Assembly (NCBI RefSeq): GCF_016801865.2
Contig: NC_068938.1
Span: 108,551,176-108,615,175 of the forward strand
Direction: 5' to 3'
Length of the DNA: 64,000 nucleotides
Source of the DNA: Culex pipiens pallens
Lineage: Eukaryota > Arthropoda > Insecta > Diptera > Culicidae
Position numbers and translations under genes: made by a program. The notes below the pieces were generated by a model, which saw only the letters and a list, made by a program, of their open reading frames with translations, made no database searches and was not told the origin of the DNA. Position 1 is the first letter of the stretch; every line of letters starts with the position of its first letter. This document shows positions 34,001 through 44,732 of this stretch, piece after piece.

Positions 34001-35251
34001 TCACATGTTTAAACAGACACTTTGCATAATCTAGCATAAAAAAATAAAATGTTTCATAATTGTTAAAAAATATTTATTTTCATTTACTGTATTTGAACTA
34101 AGGTACCTCTATCCATTTTAGAAGAAAAGCAGTTTCATCATTTTTTTTTCAAGTTTTTGTCAACTATTTCAAAAAGGTAAATGTTTGTTTATATATTTCA
34201 ATAAATTTTAAAATCATGATTTTCTATTACACTCATTTTTCACATCATATTAACACAAATAATTCATACATTCAATACTAAAAAATTACAGACTAACAAT
34301 TTATTTGAAACAATAGTAATGATAACTTTATAGTTGAGTACAATGACAAATTGTATTATTTCAATTTAATTTTATTTCAACATTTTAGTTGACTATTTTA
34401 GTCAATTTATCAAAAATTCTAATAAAATTGCATGACCCCAAAAAAAATGGCTAATAAAAAACATTAAAATGATTCAAATAACGATTTATAAGATTTCAAT
34501 TTCACGCTTGAAAAATGTTTTAAAAAAATAGATAATATTTAAATAACATCATATAATATTACTTGCAAATAATATGTGAAAATAATCACCTGTCTCACTA
34601 ACATATTAAGGTTTTATATATTGGAACAAGGATTTGTAAACAAATTCATTCTTTTAACTTTCTAAATCATCTGATGCTAAAAAACTCTTTCATACGTTTA
34701 ACCAAAAAATAACTACAATAAAAAAGAAGAAACTATTTTAATAAAACATACTCAATTAAAAAAAATGTATAATGACATTTAAATCACTTTTTTTTGATAA
34801 TTGACAGCATGCTAAGAATTTAACATTTTACCTGAATTTAAATAATACCAAGAAGGAAAAAAGCAAAAGATCTATTATTCAAATTGAAAACTTGATTCTA
34901 CAAAAATTGACGTGGATGATAATTGTAAAGTAGTTTCGGAAAATTTAAAATAATATTCAGCTTAGACAGAACAAATATCTTAAAAATAATTATCAATTTC
35001 CATAAAAAATCATAATGTAAAAAAAAGCAAATCATGGTAAATAAATAGACATGCTTAAAAAAAAAAGAAAGAACTACCAAGTTTTGATAAACAAAATGGA
35101 AGCGATTTTAATATTTAAATTAGCAGCACTATTTTTATTTTGAATTTTTAGCTATCTTATTTTTGATAAATGTGTGAGAAGAAAACACTACACTTCATGT
35201 ACGCACGATATCATTGTACGTACGTATAAAAATCATTGATACCATCTATAC
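31074..35251. other. AT-rich non-coding interior of the LTR element (left part)
   Basis: This sits where protease, RT and integrase would lie. The longest frame is 87 codons (32534-32797, minus) with no known motif. A patch at 33835-33970 contains repeated TTTCGCGG/CCGCGAAA motifs resembling sequence near 14890 and is probably a separate small insertion. Confidence 0.8.
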
Positions 35252-35333
35252 CAGCCATTCTCAACTTTCTTCTAGACTGGTACCCCCTACCGTGTAAATC
35301 AAGTAGGCTCGGTACCCCCGTTGAGAATCGCTG
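35252..35333. mobile_element. 82-bp hAT MITE nested in the LTR element
   Basis: The ends CAGCCATTCTCAAC and (inverted) CAGCGATTCTCAAC differ at one of 14 positions. The 8-bp duplication ATCTATAC lies at 35244-35251 and 35334-35341. GGTACCCC also occurs twice inside. CAGnGnTTCTCAA ends with 8-bp duplications are the signature of Charlie-like hAT elements. Confidence 0.9.
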
Positions 35334-35341
35334 ATCTATAC

Positions 35342-37806
35342 GAAGGAAATAGCATAATTTTATTTTGTTTTCTCCTTATACACAAATAAAAACAATTTCA
35401 ATTTTTATTAATTATTCCGAAACAATAATAATTATAAAAAATGAATACATTATTTAGGATAATATTAAAGGGTTTGAAACTTTTTAGACAGAGCTCACTC
35501 TAAAAAGTTTGAAACATAAAAAATATTGAAATATTCCTAAGCATATACATAGAATTACACTCTAGTTAATTGTCATGAGAAAAATATATATTTCAATGAA
35601 GAATTAAATCAAACATAGACAAATATACATATTCAGTAATAAATGGAATTCTAAAAATAGACATTTGAAATAAAATAATAAGCATTGCAAAAATCTGTAA
35701 GTAATATTAAAAAGAGGTCTAACGGAGAAAGATAAAGTCTTTTTGTTAGGTTAGTTCAAGGTTATTTTAAAAATATTTTATTTTTAAAGGATTTTAGAAT
35801 TTTTATTTATGAAAACTTAAATGATAAAGTTCGTAATTATTAATACGATTTCCAAAACAAAGAAATTATTAATCTACACTTATTGTGAAATCCACATAGC
35901 ATCGATAGACAAAAAAAAGAAAAAGCAATGATCTGTTATCTAATAAATAATTTCATTTTGCAAATAAAAATAATTCGCAGTTAATTTTCAAGAAAAAATA
36001 AATAAAAATAAATAACGTTAACAAATTGAGTTCAATGTTATCTAATTCAATGTTCATGATACTTGTTTTTTTTTGTACTTCGCTTTAAATAACATATATT
36101 ACTGCATAATGAAATCAAATAAAACAAAAATGAATGTAATTATATTTTAAAACAGATAATTTATTTTGGTTATTAAACTTTACGAGGTTAATAAAAAATC
36201 ATTAATAATTTGAATAGTAGCAAACAAAAGGAAAAGAATTCAATATTTGGATTTAAAAAAATTAAACTGATTCTATTATACACTTTTTTAAATAAAAAAA
36301 AAAAGTTTCACCAAAACGATACATATATATTTCATTGTCACAAGCAAAAATAAAATCAGCAAAAAAAAAACAGAAAATAAAAATATCGTCAAAATGTATA
36401 AAGCAGTATAAAGCACATTTACAAAGTTTATAAAATTAAAAGCTAATAACATTATATTTTAAATCATTATAAGTAATAGATCGACAATTGTAAGAAATTC
36501 AGTATACAACTAATAGCATTAGAAAAACACAAAATAATAGAAACATTCAAAAGACTTTTTGCTGAAAATTTAATTATTTTTCAAAAATACATTTTTTCAC
36601 ACTAAGTAAGACAATATTTTTATAATTTTCTTTCAAACAATGTATCCTTCTCAAAAGAATGATAGTTAACATGGTTGATTATTTTATTCTAAAAAAATCT
36701 GAAAAAGTATGTTGTAAATGTACACATTGATAAGGTTAAAGAGATAACATTCATTATGTGAAAAGTTTTTTTTTTTGTTAGGGGGAAGGAAATCCCCTCG
36801 TCGTCAAACACATCAACAGTGTAACTATAACACATCATCGCAATCGGTAAATCAACAACAGGACCGAGGCCAAGACCAACAACTGCAACAAAATCATAAC
36901 AGTTGAAAAACCGTCGTCGGACAACTTCGGAGAGTTAACGCACTTTCAACGCCTACAAACAGCCATCCTGAATATTGATCTAGAAACATTCAATAGTTTC
37001 AATATAATATATTCAAAATATTCGAATTAATAAGCACAAACAACATTATTATATAAATTATAATTTATGCCTGTAGTCATCCTGCACATCATATCTACTT
37101 AGCTATACAAAAAATATTCAAATTGATTGGAAAAAATAAAAGAAATAAGCTAAATCATTGACAAACATAATATATCAAAACAATGACAATATATTTTTTA
37201 TTATCTATCAATTTCATAAAACGAGAAAAAATAAGAACAAAACAAAACAAAATAAAAATACAATCACATGCAACATTTATGATAATTTAAGGACAATGCA
37301 GAATAATAAATGGGTTTTTACTAGATTCCTTTTTCAAAACAACCAATGCGTCATGGGTTTCCTATGTACATAGATCTTTTGAAAAAGTAAGCGAGATTAA
37401 CTCAATAAGCTTAAAATCCTTTCCTTATTACCTTTCCCAAACAAATTGTGTCCTACTAACCCCGAGTCAACCGCGGGTAATCGGTTTACTGCATTAACAT
37501 TTATTTTTAATAATAGGTAATTAGTTTAAGGAAATAAATTGAAAATTGTAGAAAAAATATATATACAAAGTAACGAGAAAAAATGTACGTCCCAAAAAAC
37601 AACCAGGTTTAGATATTGAGCCAAGAAAAATAACACTCAAGTAGAAAACAGATTTTGTTCTAAGTCAGCTGACATAAACAAAAAGCATATTATGAGGAAA
37701 AGAGCAAAATGTTATACTGGAAAGACCAACAGAAACAGATACACAAACAAAATGTAATGTATGTAACTCAAATGACATTTATAAAGGTGTAATTAAACAG
37801 CTTTCC
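35342..37806. other. AT-rich non-coding interior of the LTR element (right part)
   Basis: There is no coding potential. An island of ordinary base composition at about 36781-36975 begins with the purine tract GGGGGAAGGAAA, which looks like a second polypurine tract. It could be a remnant of the ancestral element's 3' region or an internal priming site. Confidence 0.6.
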
Positions 37807-37820
37807 GGAAGGGGTAGTGA

Positions 37821-38183
37821 TGTTGTGCATCTAAATTGCACAACTATACCTTTTCGGGTATATTCCTTAGCGTAGCTGCAATCAATGATTGCACAAAGCA
37901 CGCGTTGCAGCTGTCGCTAAGGGAATGACAATAAATTAAGTCTCGATCTCGAAATCTTCACGCATTGATGCGTGGGCCAACCAAAATAGATGACCCATAT
38001 TCATAGACAACGATGCGTGGATAATACAAGAAGGGACGTAGGTTTGCGCAGGTTAGTTTGGAGACTGGTTAGAGATAGTTTGAGAATAAAGGGGCTGCGC
38101 GTGATGCACAGTCAGTCTGTTCTGGGAAACCAGCAAGAGTAGATCATTTAATATCACATCCTGGGTAGTCTCGAGATATAACA
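37821..38183 (+). repeat. 3' LTR
   Basis: 363 bp, matching the 5' LTR base for base as far as I could compare by eye. It is followed by the ACAG duplication at 38184-38187. Confidence 0.95.
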
Positions 38184-38187
38184 ACAG

Positions 38188-39773
38188 GTTGGTACTTTGG
38201 CCAGTTCTTTTTTTTTGCAGGTTCAACGGTGATAGCAATGATAGACGGGGAAGGGAAGGGGTGCGGGGAACTTGGAAATCGTCCAGGGTCAGTGGCTGTG
38301 AAAAGTTGCTCCGGACTGAACGAGACTCTGAATGGCCGACCAGCTTGATATGACGTTCTGAGCGGTCACGTCACAGTGTGGTGGTGTGGTGCTGTGACCG
38401 CACATGATGCCTTAATGATACAGTATTTGGGCCAAAATGAAGTCACTTAAATGTTTGATGGGTATTACGAGACACGGAGACAATATTGATATTTTGTTCT
38501 ACGATAAACTCTAGAGTTTTTTTTAAAGGTCCTATACACATAATATGGAACACAATAGCTTATTGAACATTTACAAAAAAAAACTGTAGAGCTTTACCTC
38601 TCTTGTTTTATGTTTGGCTAGTTTCATTTTTAGTTTAGGGCTAAACATTGAATATTACGCCCATTTAAAATGCTAGTCTTGATTGAAAAATTTTCAAAAT
38701 ATTTTTTTCGAAAAGATCGGAAAATTTCACGAATGTTTCATGTTTTAACATTGAGAATCGGACCATTAGTTGCTGAGATATCGTCATTGGATAATGGTGG
38801 GTTGTTTTCGTGAGATTTAGAAAACTTCAATTTTTCCTGTTTCTTTTTCTTAAAGCGGTTCTATCTCAGCAACCCGGGGTCCAATTTTCAATGTCTCTTA
38901 GACAATTTTATAGATTTTTTTTTTGAACTTTTCAAAAAAAATATTTTTAGAAGTGGTAAAACTGCTAAAATCAATTTTTTGGTGGCTATATCTTGAAAAA
39001 CGGACCCCTTTATCAAAAAATCTGTAAAGTACTTTTCGATTGCAAATTGAATTTTGCATTAAAAAATAATGTCAAACTTGTTTTTGCATGAAACTTCGAT
39101 TTTTTTCCAAAAATCACTATTTTTCAAAAATTCATAACTCGGTGGCAGATTTTTTGACCATGTTTCTCTATGGCTCAAAAGTTGTGGATTTTTGTCCCCT
39201 AAAACATATCAAAAAATCTCGAAAATAAAAAAAATATGTATTTTGGAAAATTGAGTTTTAGTGAAAAAAAAGTTGATTAAAAAATCTGCATGTTTTTCCG
39301 TGTACCTATTTTTTCAACAGTCCTCAACAATACCTACAACTTTGCCGAAGACACCAAATTGATCAGAAAATTCACTCAAAAGTTACAGCTGTTTGAATAT
39401 TTACATACAATTTTTGTATGGACAGCCAAAATTGTAAGGAGACTTGTATGGGTGAATCAATGACACAAAATAGCTTATTTGGTCATAGGGAAGGCCCCCA
39501 CAAAGTTTGAGCCAAACCAAAAAATACAAATAAAATCAATTTCCGGTTTTGGTAGAGAATTGTTCAACGGTGAACTCACTTAAAACATGGATGTTTGACA
39601 TAAAATTCCATTCAAAAAGGGTTTTCAGGAATTGCTATAAATGTTGTAGGCATGTCATTGCAAAACCTGATTTTTTTCAGTACTCGTCGTTTAGTACTGT
39701 ACATTTAGTACAGTATGTAAAAAAAAGTATAAACACCCCTTAGGCACTATGCACATTTTGTGATGAAACATGT
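38188..39773. other. Intron stretch, AT-rich, no gene
   Basis: 38188-38410 is ordinary GC. After it come T-rich repeats, including CTAGAGTTTTTTTTAAAGGTCC near 38512, an isolated relative of the 39774 fold-back arm. No coding signal. Confidence 0.35.
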
Positions 39774-39931
39774 CTGGAGTTTTTTTTAAAAAAAGGTCCA
39801 ATAAACCAAATTTTCAGTTTTCTGCTTTTTGGGTGATTTTAATACCCCTGACTCAAGGCGGTTTCAAAACACTCAAAAAGCAAAAAACTGGAAATTTGGT
39901 TTATTGGACCTTTTTTTAAAAAAAACTCCAG
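39774..39931. mobile_element. 158-bp fold-back element
   Basis: The arms of about 60 bp start CTGGAGTTTTTTTTAAAAAA at left and are mirrored at right (…AAAAAACTCCAG), with TCCAATAAACCAAATTT paired inside. The loop includes CCCCTGACTCAAGGCGG. No clear target duplication. Confidence 0.7.
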
Positions 39932-40340
39932 AATGAAAACAATTTAAAGTTCGACAGAAACCTAGTACTACGTTTTGTTCAGAAACTCATGGCGAACGTT
40001 TTGCCACAAAAAGCTCATTAAAAGATGATTTCCATAAAAAGTTATATAACAAATACTATTACAAAAATAAAAAAAGATCCAAAAAAAGTATGTACACCTT
40101 TCGAAAAATTCACATTAATAAAGTTATTTGTTGAAAAATCACCATAAATCCAGTCTCCCAACTCCAAATATGCATCCTTGACTGATTAAAAAAATAATTT
40201 AGATTGAATATAAAGTTTACTAACTACTTAGTGTAAAAGTTTATGTAATTCTGGAAATTCTATGTAAAACTTATCTAAACTAAATTTTTCAAACTTTTAA
40301 TTTAACTAAATGTCAATATATTACCATAGAATAGTTAAAC

Positions 40341-42459
40341 CAGGGCTGTGGAGTCGGGTCATATTTCAAACGACTCCGACTCCGACTCCGACTCCGGCTT
40401 TCTCAGATTAGCTGACTCCGACTCCGACTCCGGCTCCGGCTTTGAACAAATGGTTGGCTCCGACTCCGACTCCGACTCCGGCCTACCAACTCTAGCCGAC
40501 TCCGACTCCGACTCCGACTCCAGCTTTCAACAAATGGTTGGCTCCGACTCCGACTCCGACTCCACATATTTTAAATGTTTCAAAAGTTAGTTAACTATTA
40601 TTGGTTAATTATATTTAATACATTGATAAATAGGATTATTTAAATACTCTCTAAGCGTCATGTTTTTCTCAAGAAAAATAAGTTAATTAAAAGTAAAATA
40701 AAGCAAATAAACAGGAAAAAAGTTTCTAGGTTATAAGTTTTATACGTTATGGAAACAGAAATCAAAAAATATCTTCAGTTTTAGAGGCATTTTGAGAAGA
40801 ACAGTTTTGTAAGTAAATTTGGATTTATTTGCTTAACCTCAAATTTCAAAATATTTTTTTCAAAGCTAATAAATTTAAATATTAAATTGTTATTTTTGAA
40901 TGAATAACTTAAAGAAACCTGGCCTTGATGATCTATTGAACATTAAAATTCAATTTGCCCACTTTCAGGCTGACATTTGTAAGAAGGACAGTGACAGGCA
41001 CCTTGTTTTTTAAATGACAATTTTAAACGAAACATTTTTTTTTGTTTTTTTTAAATGCGTACATAGACATCACGCTATGGCTGAAGGAGATTATTATTGC
41101 AAATCAATGTATCTAAACAATTTCTTCGTGGAAAGGACGCTTAAGATGTCCTTTTCAAATATCTGTGACATGGAAAATATTTTAACCTTGAAATTTTTAA
41201 TTTATTTTAATTTTAAAATTTTATATAGTTTAAAAAGAGGTGCACGATACTTCGTGAATCTTCGCCTAAAACGAAGCTTTATGGATGATCTTTCGCCTCC
41301 ATCAAAATATATGAAAATACTTAAAATATAATAAAAAACAAATATCCACAAGTAAAATATTTTCTAGGTCACAAATATTTCATTTTTTTAAGGTACATTG
41401 ATTTGCAATGATTATCACCTTCCGTCATATTGGCGTAAGACATACAGTATGAGAAAATTCGTATCAGTTGATAAATTTTGATTCTGTTTTTTTTTTATAA
41501 TATTTGAAAAATAAATTTAAATCCTTTATTTTGTTCTATACATTTTTTATTAGTTCATTTTTGTACTGAATTCTTGAGATTTGTTCAACGATAATTTGCA
41601 ACGATATCAAAATAGTTTACCTAAAATCAACATCAAAATCAACAATCAATGAATATTTCAAATTTGTTGCAACTTCTTTTGACATTTTTTGTTAGTTTCA
41701 ATTATTTATTATAAACAAAATGCGCATGTTGAGTTTCAAGTAAGAGATTGTTATTATCGTTGATTATTTGTTACAAAAGTTAAACTGTCAGTGACGCTTT
41801 TTCGATATGCAAAAACAGTGATTACTATTTATGATCTTTTTATGTACCTCGTAATTTTTTCCTAAAAAATGATTTAACTTAAAACCTCTAAGACATTCGC
41901 TGTCGGGGTAAAAGATGACTTTGTGTCAGAAATATCTGGATGAAATTTGGTCAAATTTGAATTGAAAAGGCACATAAATGTAGTCTGACTACATAACCAA
42001 TATTTTTTTTAAATTATTTTTTGAATTATGATACTACCAGGATACTACATACTTGGGTAAGAGGTTATCATTTAGTGATTATAGTGTAATAACCCAATTA
42101 GAGCTTTTCAATCACAATAAAAAGCTTCAAATACATAATGGCATCTGATAAATCAATTAAAAATATAAGTTGTTTTGTAAATTAAACTGTTATATAGGAA
42201 ATACTGAACAATAAAAAAACATATTTTTTCTTGAATTTAAGATAACTCCGGCTCCGACTCCGACTCCGGGTTATCAGAAATCTTCGGCTCCGACTCCGAC
42301 TCCGACTCCAGCTCATAAAAATTAGCCGACTCCGGCTCCGACTCCGACTCCAGCTGTTCGAGTTTTGACGACTCCGACTCCGACTCCGACTCCAGGTCCC
42401 CAAAAAGACCCGACTCCACCGACTCCGGCTCCGACTCCGACTCCGACTCCACAGCCCTG
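40341..42459. mobile_element. 2.1-kb non-autonomous hAT with (GACTCC)n subterminal arrays
   Basis: It begins CAGGGCTGTGGAGTCGG and ends with the complement (…GACTCCACAGCCCTG). The 8-bp duplication AGTTAAAC lies at 40333-40340 and 42460-42467, which places it in hAT. Each end carries a 100-200-bp array of GACTCC units broken by spacers such as TTTCAACAAATGGTTGG (left) and AGCTCATAAAAATTAGC (right). The right array also reads GACTCC on the plus strand, so the two arrays are direct rather than mirrored except at the very ends. The AT-rich middle has one 105-codon frame (41014-41331, plus) without a transposase motif. Subterminal arrays are where hAT transposases bind, so the array may be functional. 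Confidence 0.92.
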
Positions 42460-42699
42460 AGTTAAACAAGCATTTTGGAGTGGGTACAACACCGATTTGG
42501 GGGTCTTCGTATCGATAGAATAGATTTTTCGTAGGAATTTTGTACCAACCCGGAATTACGTCGACGGAAAATCCACCGGCACCCGAACCAACCTATGTGG
42601 CATCTTTTGATACCCAAACATCTAGGTTTTCTATAAAACCCACCCCAATTAGGAAGTTAATTTTTCGAGTGATTTTATAGCCATTCTGTAGAGGGTTTA

Positions 42700-43420
42700 T
42701 CCACCTATGTGGTTGGAACCTTCCACACTCCTAACTGAAATGGGTTTAACCAGAGATCCGGAAATTAATTTCAACTGAATGATCATCTATTTTGAAACCA
42801 AGTACTCAGAAAACACACTTTTTGGTATGGAATCAACTTCTATCTTCTTCTATATATACACAATTTTTTGATGGTTTTGTTCGAACGCGAATCATGGCCT
42901 ATCTACAATCACTTAGCTTAGACAATTTCACTTAGCTTAGGAATTTGAATCAATGGAAATGAAGCCGAGCTTCTACAATGGAAAAGTAATCAAATTAGAA
43001 ACTGACGTATGGTTTGAAAAATTTCAAAATCTACGGTAAGTTGACGTTTCAATATCAAAGGTAAACAAACAACTGCATAGCAACGTATATCAGCCCAGCA
43101 AAATTTCTAAGTTTATTGTGGATGACGGCCGTAAGTTGCGTACTTTCCTAAGTAACTACTTTACTTAGATGTTCTAAGCTAAGTGATTGTAGATAGCCCA
43201 TCAGTTCAATACGGAGCGCATTTTGTTGCGTTGGGTTCGTATAAGTTTGACCACTCTGGATCCGATTCCGGAGCATCAGCAAATTGTATGGAAAAAGTTA
43301 CGTAAAATCAAATTTTGATCACAGGAGGCTGAATAAGCAAAAAGGCTTAAACGTCAACAAACGAAAAAGGCAGAACGAAGTTTGTCGGGTAAGACTTGTA
43401 GTCTATAAACTACATTAAAC
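42700..43420. repeat. Second copy of the CCTTCCTCAC-element left end, interrupted
   Basis: CCACCTATGTGGTTG, TGGTTTTGTTCGAACGCGAATCA, GATCACAGGAGGCTGAA and AGGCAGAACGAAGTTTGTC all occur in the same order at 21865-22270. The copy is split by the MITE at 42895-43200. The 164-bp array is absent. Confidence 0.8.
42895..43200. mobile_element. 306-bp Harbinger-like MITE, copy 2
   Basis: Same length and ends as copy 1 (8111-8416). It is flanked by TCA at 42892-42894 and 43201-43203. The related repeat at about 22003-22030 reads straight through this site (CGCGAATCA followed by TTCAA), giving an unoccupied site for comparison and confirming the 3-bp duplication. Confidence 0.9.
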
Positions 43421-44534
43421 TTAGTCAATTTCAGAAAGTATATAAATATCAAATTGGTGGTCATTCGTTTTATTCAAAAGGTAGTGAAACTTGTTTGTTT
43501 GAATTTCCTATTTGCAAAATAGTTTAAATCAAGCGTGTCAAAATGACTGAAAAGGTAGGTTTATATGTTGCCTACTACAGATCTACCATTGCTTTGGAAA
43601 TTAGGAAAAACCTTCGGTGAAAGTATTTCCTTACTTGACGTTCCATTATAGTTACAAGCGAAACGAGGCGCATCAGAAAATTAGCCCTAATTACTGAACA
43701 TTGAGCATAACATAAACCCAATATTTACTCTGTCTAACGTTCAAAGCTGATTTGTGATGATCTCAACCGATATTCTCATATTTGATCAAGATTAGTAGTC
43801 GAGCAGAAAATCAAGTTAAAATTTAATTTAATTACGTTAACGCCTTTTAAGCACGTCGTGCAACGCAAAGTAGAGTTCCTCTATAACTGACCAGTAATTG
43901 TGCGGTCGGTGGCCGAGAAAATCTCAGAAGATGGTATCTCACCTCACGGCCTGGTGCGATGCTCGTTTAAACGGTCGACCCAGTCGGATAGCGATCTACA
44001 CACTGCCACCGGGTAGGGTAGGTTGTCCCGGGCCAAAGTGCAACTTTGTGTGAGCTTTGGAGCTAATTATTTCTCCGGGGACCAATTAATTTGGTGGCAC
44101 GAAATTCCCTCAAGAGAGACTAGTCGCGTTCGTTGCGTTCTTGACGCTGAGCTTGACACGCGGGCATGGCATAGAACATCTGAGTACATTTGTACTTTAG
44201 TTTGAACACCGCAAATCGTGCATCTGACAAAAAAACTAATTCGATTATCGAAACAGGTGCTGCTTTATGGTGGTTAAATCTGCGCTTAATAAAACATCAG
44301 TCGGAACTCGTGTTGGTACTCTTCAATCACAAACAGTTAACCTCGATTGACTGAAGCAAAACAAAAAAAGTAGATTTGAAACTCAAGATAAAGTCGGTAA
44401 TGATTTTGTAAACATGAGTTATCGATTGAATTTGCGCAACTCGTAGATAATTTGATGGCGTGCCAATGCACTATTGTCGCGAGCGATGACGTGAGTTAAA
44501 TTCTGCCTCATGTCTTGTGACGGAGTGTTATGAA
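43421..44534. other. Intron stretch, no gene
   Basis: Mixed composition. About 43860-44220 is richer in GC with short frames lacking motifs. No repeats with clear ends were seen. Confidence 0.3.
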
Positions 44535-44732
44535 CACAGAAAAAAATAATGTAAATTTGGAAGCTGTCATTTTGGAAGGTTGAATATTACTTCTTTTATG
44601 ATGTAATTTTTCCTCAATTTAGACTGAAAAAGTGGTAAAATTACACATTTCCAGAGGAAAAATTACACCTTTTTTTCTGACATAAAAGATGTACCCCTTC
44701 CCAGATGTAATATTACCATTTTTTTTTCTGTG
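44535..44732. mobile_element. 198-bp palindromic MITE
   Basis: The left end CACAGAAAAAAATAATGT and the inverted right end CACAGAAAAAAAAATGGTAA enclose AT-rich arms with repeated TGTAAT/ATTACA motifs. The target duplication is not clear (GA or 3 bp). Confidence 0.6.

Larger units (their letters stand above)
29223..38183 (+). mobile_element. 8.96-kb LTR retrotransposon with gag and no pol
   Basis: Two 363-bp direct repeats bound the element. They run from TGTTGTGCATC to GATATAACA and show no difference that I could find. The 4-bp duplication ACAG lies at 29219-29222 and 38184-38187. A primer-binding-site candidate follows the 5' LTR, and a purine-rich tract (GGAAGGGG, 37807-37814) precedes the 3' LTR. 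The only substantial frame is gag (29739-31073). From 31074 to 37820 the sequence is extremely AT-rich, and no frame reaches 90 codons on either strand, so protease, reverse transcriptase, RNase H and integrase are absent. Gag resembles the Ty3/gypsy type and the 4-bp duplication agrees. Matching LTRs and an open gag imply a recent insertion. Mobility would need Pol supplied by another element. Confidence 0.93.

Noticed and set aside
31074..37820. A hidden pol in the LTR element
   Set aside because: No frame of 90 codons or more exists on either strand and no RT, RNase H or integrase motif was recognised. A profile search would be needed to exclude faint remnants.
40348..42469. Asp-Ser or Glu-Ser/Arg-Ser repeat proteins in several frames
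   Set aside because: They are translations of the (GACTCC)n hexamer arrays at the ends of the hAT element.
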